Both the position numbers and the translations under genes were made by a program. The notes beneath the pieces are model-generated. The model made no database searches, was not told the DNA's origin, and was given only the letters and a program-made list of their open reading frames with translations. Source: JBFJVZ01 sp041623895 (GTDB lineage: Bacteria; Planctomycetota; Planctomycetia; Pirellulales; Pirellulaceae). Taken from it: DNA of 12,655 bases. Shown piece by piece: positions 6,333 through 12,655 of the stretch (position 1 is the stretch's first letter; every line of letters starts with the position of its first letter). The stretch covers positions 1-12,655 of the forward strand of contig JBFJVZ010000210.1 in NCBI GenBank assembly GCA_041623895.1. Direction: 5' to 3'.

Positions 6333-7655
6333 ATGCTTGCCGCCCCCTTATTGGTAAAAAAGCGTGAAGGTGAAGAATTGTCGGATCAAGAAATCCGTTT
6401 TTTGATCGAGGGATTCTGTAGCGGCGAAGTCACCGATTATCAAATGTCGGCGTTGGCCATGGCGATTTGCCTGAAGGGGATGACGCCGCGGGAGACGGTG
6501 ACGTTAACACGGGCGATGTTGGAAAGCGGCGATCGTTTGCCTCGCGATGTTTCCGATCGTCACCAGCGACCGCGAGTCGACAAGCACAGCACGGGGGGAT
6601 TGGGCGATAAGGTTTCGCTAATCCTGGCACCGATGCTGGCACTGTTTGACGTCGATGTCCCCATGATCAGTGGCCGCGGTCTTGGACTGTCCGGCGGAAC
6701 ACTTGATAAACTTGAAGCGATTCCCGGCTATCGCACGGACTTGTCGGTTGACGAATCGTCCGCAGTTCTTGAAAAGCTGGGAACATTCATCGTCGGTGCC
6801 AGCCAGCGCGTCGCTCCAGCCGATCGGCGACTGTATGCGTTGCGCGACGTGACGGGCACGGTTGAGTCGATCCCACTGATCACAGCCAGTATTCTCAGCA
6901 AGAAACTCTCTGCCAGCTTGGACGCTTTGGTGATGGATGTGAAAGTTGGTCAAGCTGCGTTCATGAAGAGCGAAGATCAGGCGCTGGCGCTTGCCGAATC
7001 CTTGATTCGCGTCGGCAGTCAAGCCGGCCTGCCAACGACCGCGATCATATCGGATATGGACCAGCCACTTGGGCAAGCCGTTGGCAACGCGATCGAAGTG
7101 AATGAGGCGATGGATGTTCTCCGCGGCGAAGGACCACGTGAAGTCCGCGATTTAACAGTGGAACTTGCGGCGAACCTGTTGCTTCAGGTGCAGCGGATGG
7201 CGACGCGGGATGATGCGATCACGAAACTTTCCTCCACGCTGGATAATGGTTCGGCCTATGAGCGATTTGAGGCGATGGTTCGAGCCCAGGGGGGCAGCTT
7301 GACGGGCCGATTGCCGCTGGCCGCGGAGCACCCCATTGCTGCTCCGGAAAGTGGTTATTTGCAGGGATTTGACTGTGGTGCCATCGGCCGCACCGTGGTC
7401 TCACTCGGCGGCGGACGCCGTCAGGTAGGAGATCAGATCAATCACAGCGTCGGTGTCCGAGTCCACGCCCGGATCGGCGACAAAGTCGAGCAGGGCGAGC
7501 CGATTTTGACTGCGTACTTCGACGGCGACGATCCAGGGGAGTATCTTAAGGAGTTGTCCGCTGCGGTATCCATTGTGGGCGAGTCGATACCGCGGCGTGC
7601 ATTGATCCTCAAGCGACTGGATCAATCGCACTTGCGAGCGACATCAAGTACTTAG
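6333..7655 (+). CDS. deoA: Thymidine/pyrimidine-nucleoside phosphorylase
   Basis: This is a 440-aa cytoplasmic enzyme of the nucleoside phosphorylase II family. It splits thymidine, deoxyuridine or uridine with phosphate, giving the free base and (deoxy)ribose-1-phosphate. The phosphate-binding run KHSTGGLGDK begins at Lys84, and the family signature SGRGLGLSGGTLDKLEAIPG lies at 113-132. The pyrimidine-binding residues Arg171, Ser186 and Lys190 fall at exactly the E. coli thymidine phosphorylase numbers. The C-terminal alpha/beta domain (about 335-435) is intact, including GGGRR near 365 and ARIGDKVEQGEPI. The start is ATG at 6333; a TTG directly before it is in frame but less likely. No obvious Shine-Dalgarno is seen. 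Cytidine deaminase follows after 42 bases, forming a salvage operon. The sequence alone does not separate strict thymidine phosphorylase (deoA) from the broader pyrimidine-nucleoside phosphorylase (pdp), so the symbol is provisional. Confidence 0.95.
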   Translation: MLAAPLLVKKREGEELSDQEIRFLIEGFCSGEVTDYQMSALAMAICLKGMTPRETVTLTRAMLESGDRLPRDVSDRHQRPRVDKHSTGGLGDKVSLILAPMLALFDVDVPMISGRGLGLSGGTLDKLEAIPGYRTDLSVDESSAVLEKLGTFIVGASQRVAPADRRLYALRDVTGTVESIPLITASILSKKLSASLDALVMDVKVGQAAFMKSEDQALALAESLIRVGSQAGLPTTAIISDMDQPLGQAVGNAIEVNEAMDVLRGEGPREVRDLTVELAANLLLQVQRMATRDDAITKLSSTLDNGSAYERFEAMVRAQGGSLTGRLPLAAEHPIAAPESGYLQGFDCGAIGRTVVSLGGGRRQVGDQINHSVGVRVHARIGDKVEQGEPILTAYFDGDDPGEYLKELSAAVSIVGESIPRRALILKRLDQSHLRATSST

Positions 7656-7697
7656 CAGCACGGATAAGTTTGGTTCCCTTTCGATCGAGCACTTCTC

Positions 7698-8114
7698 ATG
7701 CCTGTGTTGAAACCACAAGACATTGACCGGTTAACACGTGCGGCCATCGAGGCTCGAGATCAAGCTTACGCACCACACAGTCATTTTTACGTAGGTGCGG
7801 CGGTGATGGCCAATGACGGGATGATCATCTCTGGTTGCAATGTCGAAAACGCCAGTTACTCTCTTTGCCTCTGTGCCGAACGAGTGGCGGCTTCTGCGGC
7901 GGTCGCCAGCGGGCAACGGAGTTGGAAGGCGATGGCGATTGCCAGCGTGGGCGGCGTGATGCCGTGCGGCGCCTGCCGTCAGTTTCTTGCTGAGTTCGGC
8001 ACCAATTTGACGCTGATCATGATCGACGTGATCGACGGCACGCGAACCACCAGAAAGCTCTCGCAGCTCTTGCCCGAGGCATTCGATGGTTCAAGCTTAC
8101 CAAGTCGCGTGTGA
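7698..8114 (+). CDS. cdd: Cytidine deaminase
   Basis: This is a 138-aa cytoplasmic enzyme of the short, tetrameric cytidine deaminase class. It hydrolyses cytidine and deoxycytidine to uridine and deoxyuridine using one zinc ion. The zinc and catalytic motifs are intact: CAER with Cys59 and proton-shuttling Glu61, and PCGACRQ with Cys90 and Cys93. The substrate motif GCNVENASYS (46-55) and the VGAAV strand are also present. The usual aromatic 'YSxFxVGAA' start reads HSHFYVGAA, a mild change. It lies 42 bases after the nucleoside phosphorylase gene, which can use its product, so the two probably form one operon. The Shine-Dalgarno is weak. Its TGA stop ends at 8114, directly against the TAA of the convergent M50 gene, which begins at 8115. 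Confidence 0.95.
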   Translation: MPVLKPQDIDRLTRAAIEARDQAYAPHSHFYVGAAVMANDGMIISGCNVENASYSLCLCAERVAASAAVASGQRSWKAMAIASVGGVMPCGACRQFLAEFGTNLTLIMIDVIDGTRTTRKLSQLLPEAFDGSSLPSRV

Positions 8115-10304
8115 TTAACGTCGCATCTGACGCTCGGGCCAAAACGAGTCAACGATCCGAGAGATGAGAGACTGGTCGTCCGCGATCGTCATCATTCCGA
8201 TCTGTCCGGCGCGAACTTCGGCACTGGTCACCGGATCCAGTGGCGTGACGCTTTCCAATTGCGGCACCACCATCCGCATGGCTTGCTGGTCGTCCGTGGC
8301 CGGCTCAACCGCGATCGGGCCGCCCACCGTTGCGGCCAAGGCAGGATGCGACAAGCTCTGACGTGCACGTGGCCGTAGCGGCGCGGCAGTCGCGGTCAGC
8401 TTCGTGCCTCCGCGCAATCTGACTTTTGCATCCCGACCGACGGCCTGCTGATAGGCTTGAGTATTCTTCTGGTCAACCGTTACCAATAACTCTTTTTCAT
8501 TCGGATCCGAAACTCGAATCAGCTCGTCCCCCGCTTCCACGTAAGACCCAAGTAATCGTTCGGTGTGCGCGGATGTGATCAGACCGTCTCGCAGGGCAAA
8601 GACTCGCAGGCCGTCCAGCTGATCGTTCAGCTCAGCAAGTTGGCGACGAAGACTGTCTGCTTTTTCGGACTCTGAGGTTGCTTGGGCGATTCGATTCTGC
8701 CGTCGATACTGCACCTCCCTTTGCTCCGCCAATGTCAAGTCATCCGCTAACACATCGCGTTGCAGTTGCAGCTCCGGCTGTCGCAGTTCAATCAATAACA
8801 TACCTTTGGAAACTCGTTGCCCTCTGACGGCATACACGGCGTCAACAAACGCATCACTGGTAGCGCGGGAAATCTGCTCATCTTGATACCTGACCACCAC
8901 CGGGACACGTCTTGCCAGCGGAGACGTGGACACCGATAAATGCTGCACAGTCAGTCCCAACATCAGGGCATAGCCAAGCAGGCTGATTCGCTTTCGATTG
9001 AGCCCGAATCGATGTGCCGGTTCGTAGGTCCAGACTCGTTGGATCCATCTGGACAGCGGCAGCAGCCCCCAAAGCAGGAACGCCGCGATCGCCAAGATGA
9101 TGCCCAGGCCTTTTAACCACATCGATGCGGCAATGATCAGTCCCGTCATCCAAAAGAATTGAAAAATCACGGAGCAGGCGGCGTGGATCGTGGCCGCGGG
9201 CCGCCGCCAAGAGCTAAGCAATGATTTCGGGCGCGGAATCGAAAACATCAGCGATTCGATCATCCCGCCCAATTGACGCCGACCGTGCATTCGTAAGTTC
9301 GGAATCTCCAGCAAGTCGCTGAGCACGTAGTAGCCATCCAAACGCAGCAGTGGATTAGCGTTGACAAGCAACGTGGCCGGACCAGCGACGAGAAATACTT
9401 GTGCGGCAACGTGCTTGCAAAAACCGACCGGCAGTAGCCACCATGCCCAGGCAGCGACCGCGGCGACCGCTAACTCGATGTAAACACCTGCCAAAGCGAT
9501 GCTGACTCGTTGAAATCGACGTTTCAATTTCCAGGCATCCGTGACGTCAACGTAGGCCAGCGGCGCCAACAGGAAGAACATGATTCCCATTCGCCCCACG
9601 CGAACGCCATGCCGGCTAGCGCAAACGGCATGCCCCAATTCGTGAAGCAGCTTGGAGATGCACCAGATCAAGATCAGCAGCAACCACAGCCCCGTGTCGA
9701 ATAGCCGCCGAATCTCCTCACCAAACTCTTGTGTGTTTCCATAAACAACGCACAAACCGCTGATCACAAGCAGGCCCCAAAGCCAAGTTCCCAGCCGCGA
9801 AAACATTGGACCCAGAATGGGTTCGGCTTTAGCAGCGGCAACCGCGCCGTCCGCCAAGGGAATTCGTTGGCTGACAATCATCGACATGGCAACCGGCAAA
9901 CGCCGGCTCCACGCTGCTGAAGACTCCGCCGATTCTTGCTTTTGGACCGATGGCTTCGCCGCAGGTTTTGCAGGCTCGGCTTTCGATGGCGCAGCGCTGA
10001 CCGTCCTTGCAAGTTGATGACCAACCAGCTGCGCGATGAACTTGGCAACGTCTTCGTGCTTCCAGCGTAGCCCATCGTCGATAGCCTGATCATAAACTTC
10101 TTTGGATGTCCGCGTCCCGTCTAACATCGTGGCAATGTGATACTCTTCGACGCCGAAACGGAAAAACTTGCCGGTCTGACCATGATGAAGCACGTACGAT
10201 GTGCTTCCCCCGTACTCGCGACGCGAGAAATCGACATCCGGGTCCATCGCCACTTTGACGGGTGGCGGCGAGGCGCTGGAGTCAGAGGTTTGTGCTTGAT
10301 CCAT
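8115..10304 (-). CDS. Polytopic PqqD-like/M50 metalloprotease/HlyD-adaptor fusion protein
   Basis: This is a 729-aa membrane protein in three parts. Residues about 20-100 resemble a PqqD-type winged-helix domain (YVLHHGQTGKFFRFGVEEY, then LDGTRTSKEVYDQA), the type used as a peptide-recognition element in RiPP pathways. A Lys/Ala/Pro linker follows (105-125). Residues about 165-460 hold several hydrophobic spans with the M50 zinc site: HELGH (His221, Glu222, His225) and a later NANPLLRLDGYY with Asp323, the expected third ligand. Residues about 465-625 form a periplasmic HlyD-type adaptor: half a barrel-sandwich (VDAVYAVRGQRVSKGMLLIELRQPELQ), a short coiled-coil hairpin (517-565), and the return half (LRDGLITSAHTERLLGSYVEAGDELIRV). 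A beta-barrel tail closes it. Databases often call such proteins 'putative peptide zinc metalloprotease'; B. subtilis YydH in the YydF epipeptide locus is a related idea. It is last in a three-gene operon, 12 bases after the preceding gene. Cleavage of a leader peptide coupled to export is inference. Confidence 0.9.
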   Translation of the reverse strand: MDQAQTSDSSASPPPVKVAMDPDVDFSRREYGGSTSYVLHHGQTGKFFRFGVEEYHIATMLDGTRTSKEVYDQAIDDGLRWKHEDVAKFIAQLVGHQLARTVSAAPSKAEPAKPAAKPSVQKQESAESSAAWSRRLPVAMSMIVSQRIPLADGAVAAAKAEPILGPMFSRLGTWLWGLLVISGLCVVYGNTQEFGEEIRRLFDTGLWLLLILIWCISKLLHELGHAVCASRHGVRVGRMGIMFFLLAPLAYVDVTDAWKLKRRFQRVSIALAGVYIELAVAAVAAWAWWLLPVGFCKHVAAQVFLVAGPATLLVNANPLLRLDGYYVLSDLLEIPNLRMHGRRQLGGMIESLMFSIPRPKSLLSSWRRPAATIHAACSVIFQFFWMTGLIIAASMWLKGLGIILAIAAFLLWGLLPLSRWIQRVWTYEPAHRFGLNRKRISLLGYALMLGLTVQHLSVSTSPLARRVPVVVRYQDEQISRATSDAFVDAVYAVRGQRVSKGMLLIELRQPELQLQRDVLADDLTLAEQREVQYRRQNRIAQATSESEKADSLRRQLAELNDQLDGLRVFALRDGLITSAHTERLLGSYVEAGDELIRVSDPNEKELLVTVDQKNTQAYQQAVGRDAKVRLRGGTKLTATAAPLRPRARQSLSHPALAATVGGPIAVEPATDDQQAMRMVVPQLESVTPLDPVTSAEVRAGQIGMMTIADDQSLISRIVDSFWPERQMRR

Positions 10305-10316
10305 TGCAACGCTTGC

Positions 10317-11702
10317 TTAATAACCCATCCACCAAACGATTCGCTCTACGGCGCCGCGAATCCAAGACCAACTCAACGGTCTTAGCGGTCCGTACGTGGT
10401 GGCCTTGCCCCGCATACCCGGTCGCAACCTGTTGTCAGGATTGTCGACTTCGATTCGTCCAATAAAGACATTCCGGTCATCTCGAATCTCCGCGGAGGGA
10501 TACAAATCGTCCAGCGAGGCCCGGATCGATGGACCGCCAATCGCAGCAATTTTGATCTTGGTATTTGCGTCAGGAGTGACATAACCAATTTCGTGCTCGG
10601 GTATTTCCACTTCGATTGCCATTCGTTCCAACGGCGCAATCTCGACCAATGTTTGCCCGGTTTTCAGCGGCGAACCAACGAATCGATCTAACTCGCCGCT
10701 AACCACGACACCATCGATTGGGCTAACCACGCGGAGCCGATTCAAACGGTCTGCGATTAAGTCTCGACGTCGCGACAGCTGCCTGACTTTCAGCGCTGCT
10801 TGCTGCGCTTCAGCAATTTTTCCAATTGCCAGGGCCGAGTTGTTTTGTTGCGACGCTTGCTGGATCTCCGATTCGATCGACTCCAACTCCAATCGCAACG
10901 GCCGCCCGTCGAGAATGACAAGCACTTCTCCCATCGTCACAGCCTCGCCCGGTTCTACTTTCGATTCCAGCAATGTTGCCTCGAACGGCGCCGCCACCAA
11001 CCGCTGCTGCAGGGGCTCGACCTTGACCGTGCAAGCGATTCGGTAAGGAACCGGCCAAATCGCCACCAGCAGCACGCAGGATATGGCAATCGCAAGCCAG
11101 AACGTCGAGCCTAATCCCAGCTTTTGAAAAATCCGCAGCCACGTTCGAACCGGTCGCTCCCAAAACACGACACGTAAAGTGTGTAATCCGCCGACCAACC
11201 AATCGAAAGAGGACTCGACCACGTGGTCGCCTTGGATCCAAACAATCAGGCGACCGTGGCCGCCAATCTCGGGAAGACTGACAACGATCGCCGCGTCAAT
11301 GACCTGACAGTCGGCATGCTCCACCGACAATTCTTCCCATTGGCAGCTCGCATCACGGTGTAAGCTGCTTTCGGATCCCAACCAGCCAAGCCGCTGGTCA
11401 TAAAACCGCTTCATCACGTCTCCACCGATTCCGGCGCGCACCGACGCGTCGGGAAAGTAAGCCGCAATCCCAGCAACGATTTGTTCGATTGCTTTTGATC
11501 GATTGACGGCGCAGGCGACATCTTCGATGATGTCCAGCATTTTCGACACATCATCGAGCGATGCGTTGCTGGCTGCCGGGGACGTGCCGGATGTGTGCGC
11601 AGCGGATCCCCGATTGTCATCACTTTCTGCGACAATTGAGACGTGCATCGCTGCTATAGGATTAGTAGCGTGCCCCGACGATGACTGTGAGCCCAGCGTC
11701 AT
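10317..11702 (-). CDS. HlyD-family membrane adaptor with a GAF-like cytoplasmic head
   Basis: This is a protein of 461 aa. Residues 1-48 are Ser/Ala/Gly-rich and probably disordered. Residues about 50-180 alternate helices and strands in a GAF-like order (MLDIIEDVACAVNRSKAIEQI, later AAIVVSLPEIGGHGRLIVWI); the match is by pattern, not by a hallmark residue. One membrane span lies at about 200-217 (FWLAIAISCVLLVAIWPV), so the head should be cytoplasmic and the rest periplasmic. The periplasmic part is a typical HlyD adaptor: VAAPFEATLLESKVEPGEAVTMGEVLVILD (237-266), a short coiled-coil (267-322), VVSPIDGVVVSGELDRFVGSPLKTGQTLVEI (325-355), then a beta-barrel with PGMRGKA (428-434). Such adaptors bridge inner-membrane transporters and outer-membrane channels. 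The gene starts 10 bases after the upstream adaptor's stop and ends 12 bases before the M50 gene. What the head senses or binds is unknown. Confidence 0.88.
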   Translation of the reverse strand: MTLGSQSSSGHATNPIAAMHVSIVAESDDNRGSAAHTSGTSPAASNASLDDVSKMLDIIEDVACAVNRSKAIEQIVAGIAAYFPDASVRAGIGGDVMKRFYDQRLGWLGSESSLHRDASCQWEELSVEHADCQVIDAAIVVSLPEIGGHGRLIVWIQGDHVVESSFDWLVGGLHTLRVVFWERPVRTWLRIFQKLGLGSTFWLAIAISCVLLVAIWPVPYRIACTVKVEPLQQRLVAAPFEATLLESKVEPGEAVTMGEVLVILDGRPLRLELESIESEIQQASQQNNSALAIGKIAEAQQAALKVRQLSRRRDLIADRLNRLRVVSPIDGVVVSGELDRFVGSPLKTGQTLVEIAPLERMAIEVEIPEHEIGYVTPDANTKIKIAAIGGPSIRASLDDLYPSAEIRDDRNVFIGRIEVDNPDNRLRPGMRGKATTYGPLRPLSWSWIRGAVERIVWWMGY

Positions 11703-11712
11703 CTAAATCTTG

Positions 11713-12645
11713 CTACCTCGCTTCACTGGATGGTTGTGTTGTGATCACAGAACGTTGCGCGACCTTATTGCGAGCCCCCAACTGCATGGTGCAGCGATCA
11801 CCCACTCGCAGCTGTCCGCCTTGATTATTCAAAGCGACCTTGATTTGCACCGTCCCGCTTTCGCCGTCGATATCCGGAGCGATGGAGTGGATCTGCCCGG
11901 AAACCGATTTTGATGTGCTGCGTAAATGAACCTCCACTCTGCTGCCGATTTTCATTGCACGAACATCCTCGGCCGGCACGTTAAAGACGGCAAAGATTTG
12001 ATCGATCACCAGGAGACGCAAAACCGCTGGATCGCCCGGTGTGATGTACTCGCCCGGTTGGTGAAACACCTTGGAAATAATGCCACTCATCGGCGCCGTC
12101 ACTCGGCGGCGTTCCCATTGAAGCCGATAACGATCGAGTTCCAGTTTGCGAAGTTCTTGTTGCTCGACCGCTGCCACCTGGCGAGCCTCGGCAATTTTCA
12201 GATCCGCTTCCGCTCGCATCAATTCATTCGGACGGGCCATGGCATCGGCTGCAAGTTCACGGATTTGGTCACGCCGCGCTCTTTGCAGCAGAGCCTCTGC
12301 CTTGGCTGCGTCAAGGTCGCCGTGCATCTCCGCCTGCAGTTTTGCAATCTTGAGTGCCGTTTCTTGCAGACTGTCTTCCAGTACCGCGAGCGTTTGCCCC
12401 TGCTGAACGTGATCGCCAACTTCCACCAAGACCTCTTGGAGGCGGCCGATTTCTGTTGCGGCAACCATGATGTCGAAATGCGGTTCAGTAAACCCCTCGT
12501 AAACCATTTGGGAATCTTGTGATTCGGCGGCGTCCACGTAGCTCAGCAGAAAGAGTACGATCACCGCGATACGCACGAATGGCACATCTTTCAGTCCGGA
12601 AACCAGAGTTCCGCTGCGGTAATTTCTCGCGAAGTCCAGGTTCAT
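11713..12645 (-). CDS. Periplasmic HlyD/RND-type membrane fusion (adaptor) protein
   Basis: This is a protein of 310 aa and the first visible gene of the three-gene operon. A hydrophobic segment at 23-38 (PFVRIAVIVLFLLSYVDA) is a signal peptide or N-terminal anchor. A GTG at 12585 (residue 21) would place it right at the N terminus and is a reasonable alternative start. The adaptor architecture is clear: first half-lipoyl domain (EIGRLQEVLVEVGDHVQQGQTLAVLED, 65-91), an alpha-hairpin (about 92-180) rich in Ala, Glu, Arg and Gln, second half-lipoyl domain (VTAPMSGIISKVFHQPGEYITPGD, 182-205), then a beta-barrel (about 210-295) with LRVGDRCTMQLG. Proteins like this link an inner-membrane pump to an outer-membrane channel, but no pump of RND, MFS or ABC type is in the window. 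The stop lies 10 bases before the next adaptor's start. Only 10 bases remain to the right edge, so earlier operon genes may exist outside. Confidence 0.9.
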   Translation of the reverse strand: MNLDFARNYRSGTLVSGLKDVPFVRIAVIVLFLLSYVDAAESQDSQMVYEGFTEPHFDIMVAATEIGRLQEVLVEVGDHVQQGQTLAVLEDSLQETALKIAKLQAEMHGDLDAAKAEALLQRARRDQIRELAADAMARPNELMRAEADLKIAEARQVAAVEQQELRKLELDRYRLQWERRRVTAPMSGIISKVFHQPGEYITPGDPAVLRLLVIDQIFAVFNVPAEDVRAMKIGSRVEVHLRSTSKSVSGQIHSIAPDIDGESGTVQIKVALNNQGGQLRVGDRCTMQLGARNKVAQRSVITTQPSSEAR

Positions 12646-12655
12646 TGCTTATCCA

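Noticed and set aside
11926..12522. Open frame of 198 codons on the plus strand opposite the first HlyD adaptor
   Set aside because: The minus-strand adaptor shows the full half-lipoyl, hairpin and barrel pattern. The plus-strand product is His/Cys/Arg-rich without a domain pattern.

Overview
The window looks like chromosomal DNA of a planctomycete, probably of the Pirellulaceae/Rhodopirellula type. This is inferred from moderate GC content, weak or absent Shine-Dalgarno sequences on several genes, many exported proteins of unknown role, and a PqqD-like/M50/HlyD fusion protein next to separate HlyD adaptors. No rRNA, tRNA, CRISPR array, insertion sequence or phage gene is visible.

Layout from left to right. 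(1) Bases 1-777, minus strand: the first 259 codons of a periplasmic sugar-binding lipoprotein of the RbsB family, cut by the left edge. It is preceded by a gap of 271 bases holding a long-range inverted repeat. (2) Bases 1049-2969, minus strand: an exported alpha/beta hydrolase whose 3' end overlaps by 29 bases a PLP-dependent class IV aminotransferase. (3) Bases 3134-4744, plus strand: a small Cys/Gly/Pro-rich probable lipoprotein, a strong hairpin, then a Tat-type exported transglutaminase-like protein with an altered catalytic triad. (4) Bases 4913-6109, minus strand: a secreted HtrA/Deg serine protease with one PDZ domain. (5) Bases 6333-8114, plus strand: a pyrimidine-salvage pair, thymidine/pyrimidine-nucleoside phosphorylase followed 42 bases later by cytidine deaminase. 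(6) Bases 8115-12645, minus strand: three tightly packed genes for membrane export or processing.

The last region is the most unusual. In transcription order it encodes a periplasmic HlyD-type adaptor (310 aa), a second HlyD-type adaptor with a roughly 200-residue GAF-like cytoplasmic head and one membrane span (461 aa), and a 729-aa polytopic protein. That protein joins a PqqD-like N-terminal domain, an M50 zinc-metalloprotease core (HELGH plus LDGYY) and a C-terminal HlyD-type periplasmic adaptor. Gaps of only 10 and 12 bases indicate one operon. A plausible reading is a machine that recognises, cleaves and exports a peptide or protein, but neither a substrate gene nor an energising ATPase lies in the window, so the function is inference.

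In the salvage pair the two enzymes act in sequence: the deaminase converts (deoxy)cytidine to (deoxy)uridine, and the phosphorylase releases the base and (deoxy)ribose-1-phosphate. The Deg protease, hydrolase, transglutaminase-like protein and lipoproteins all act outside the cytoplasm, so the window is rich in envelope functions.
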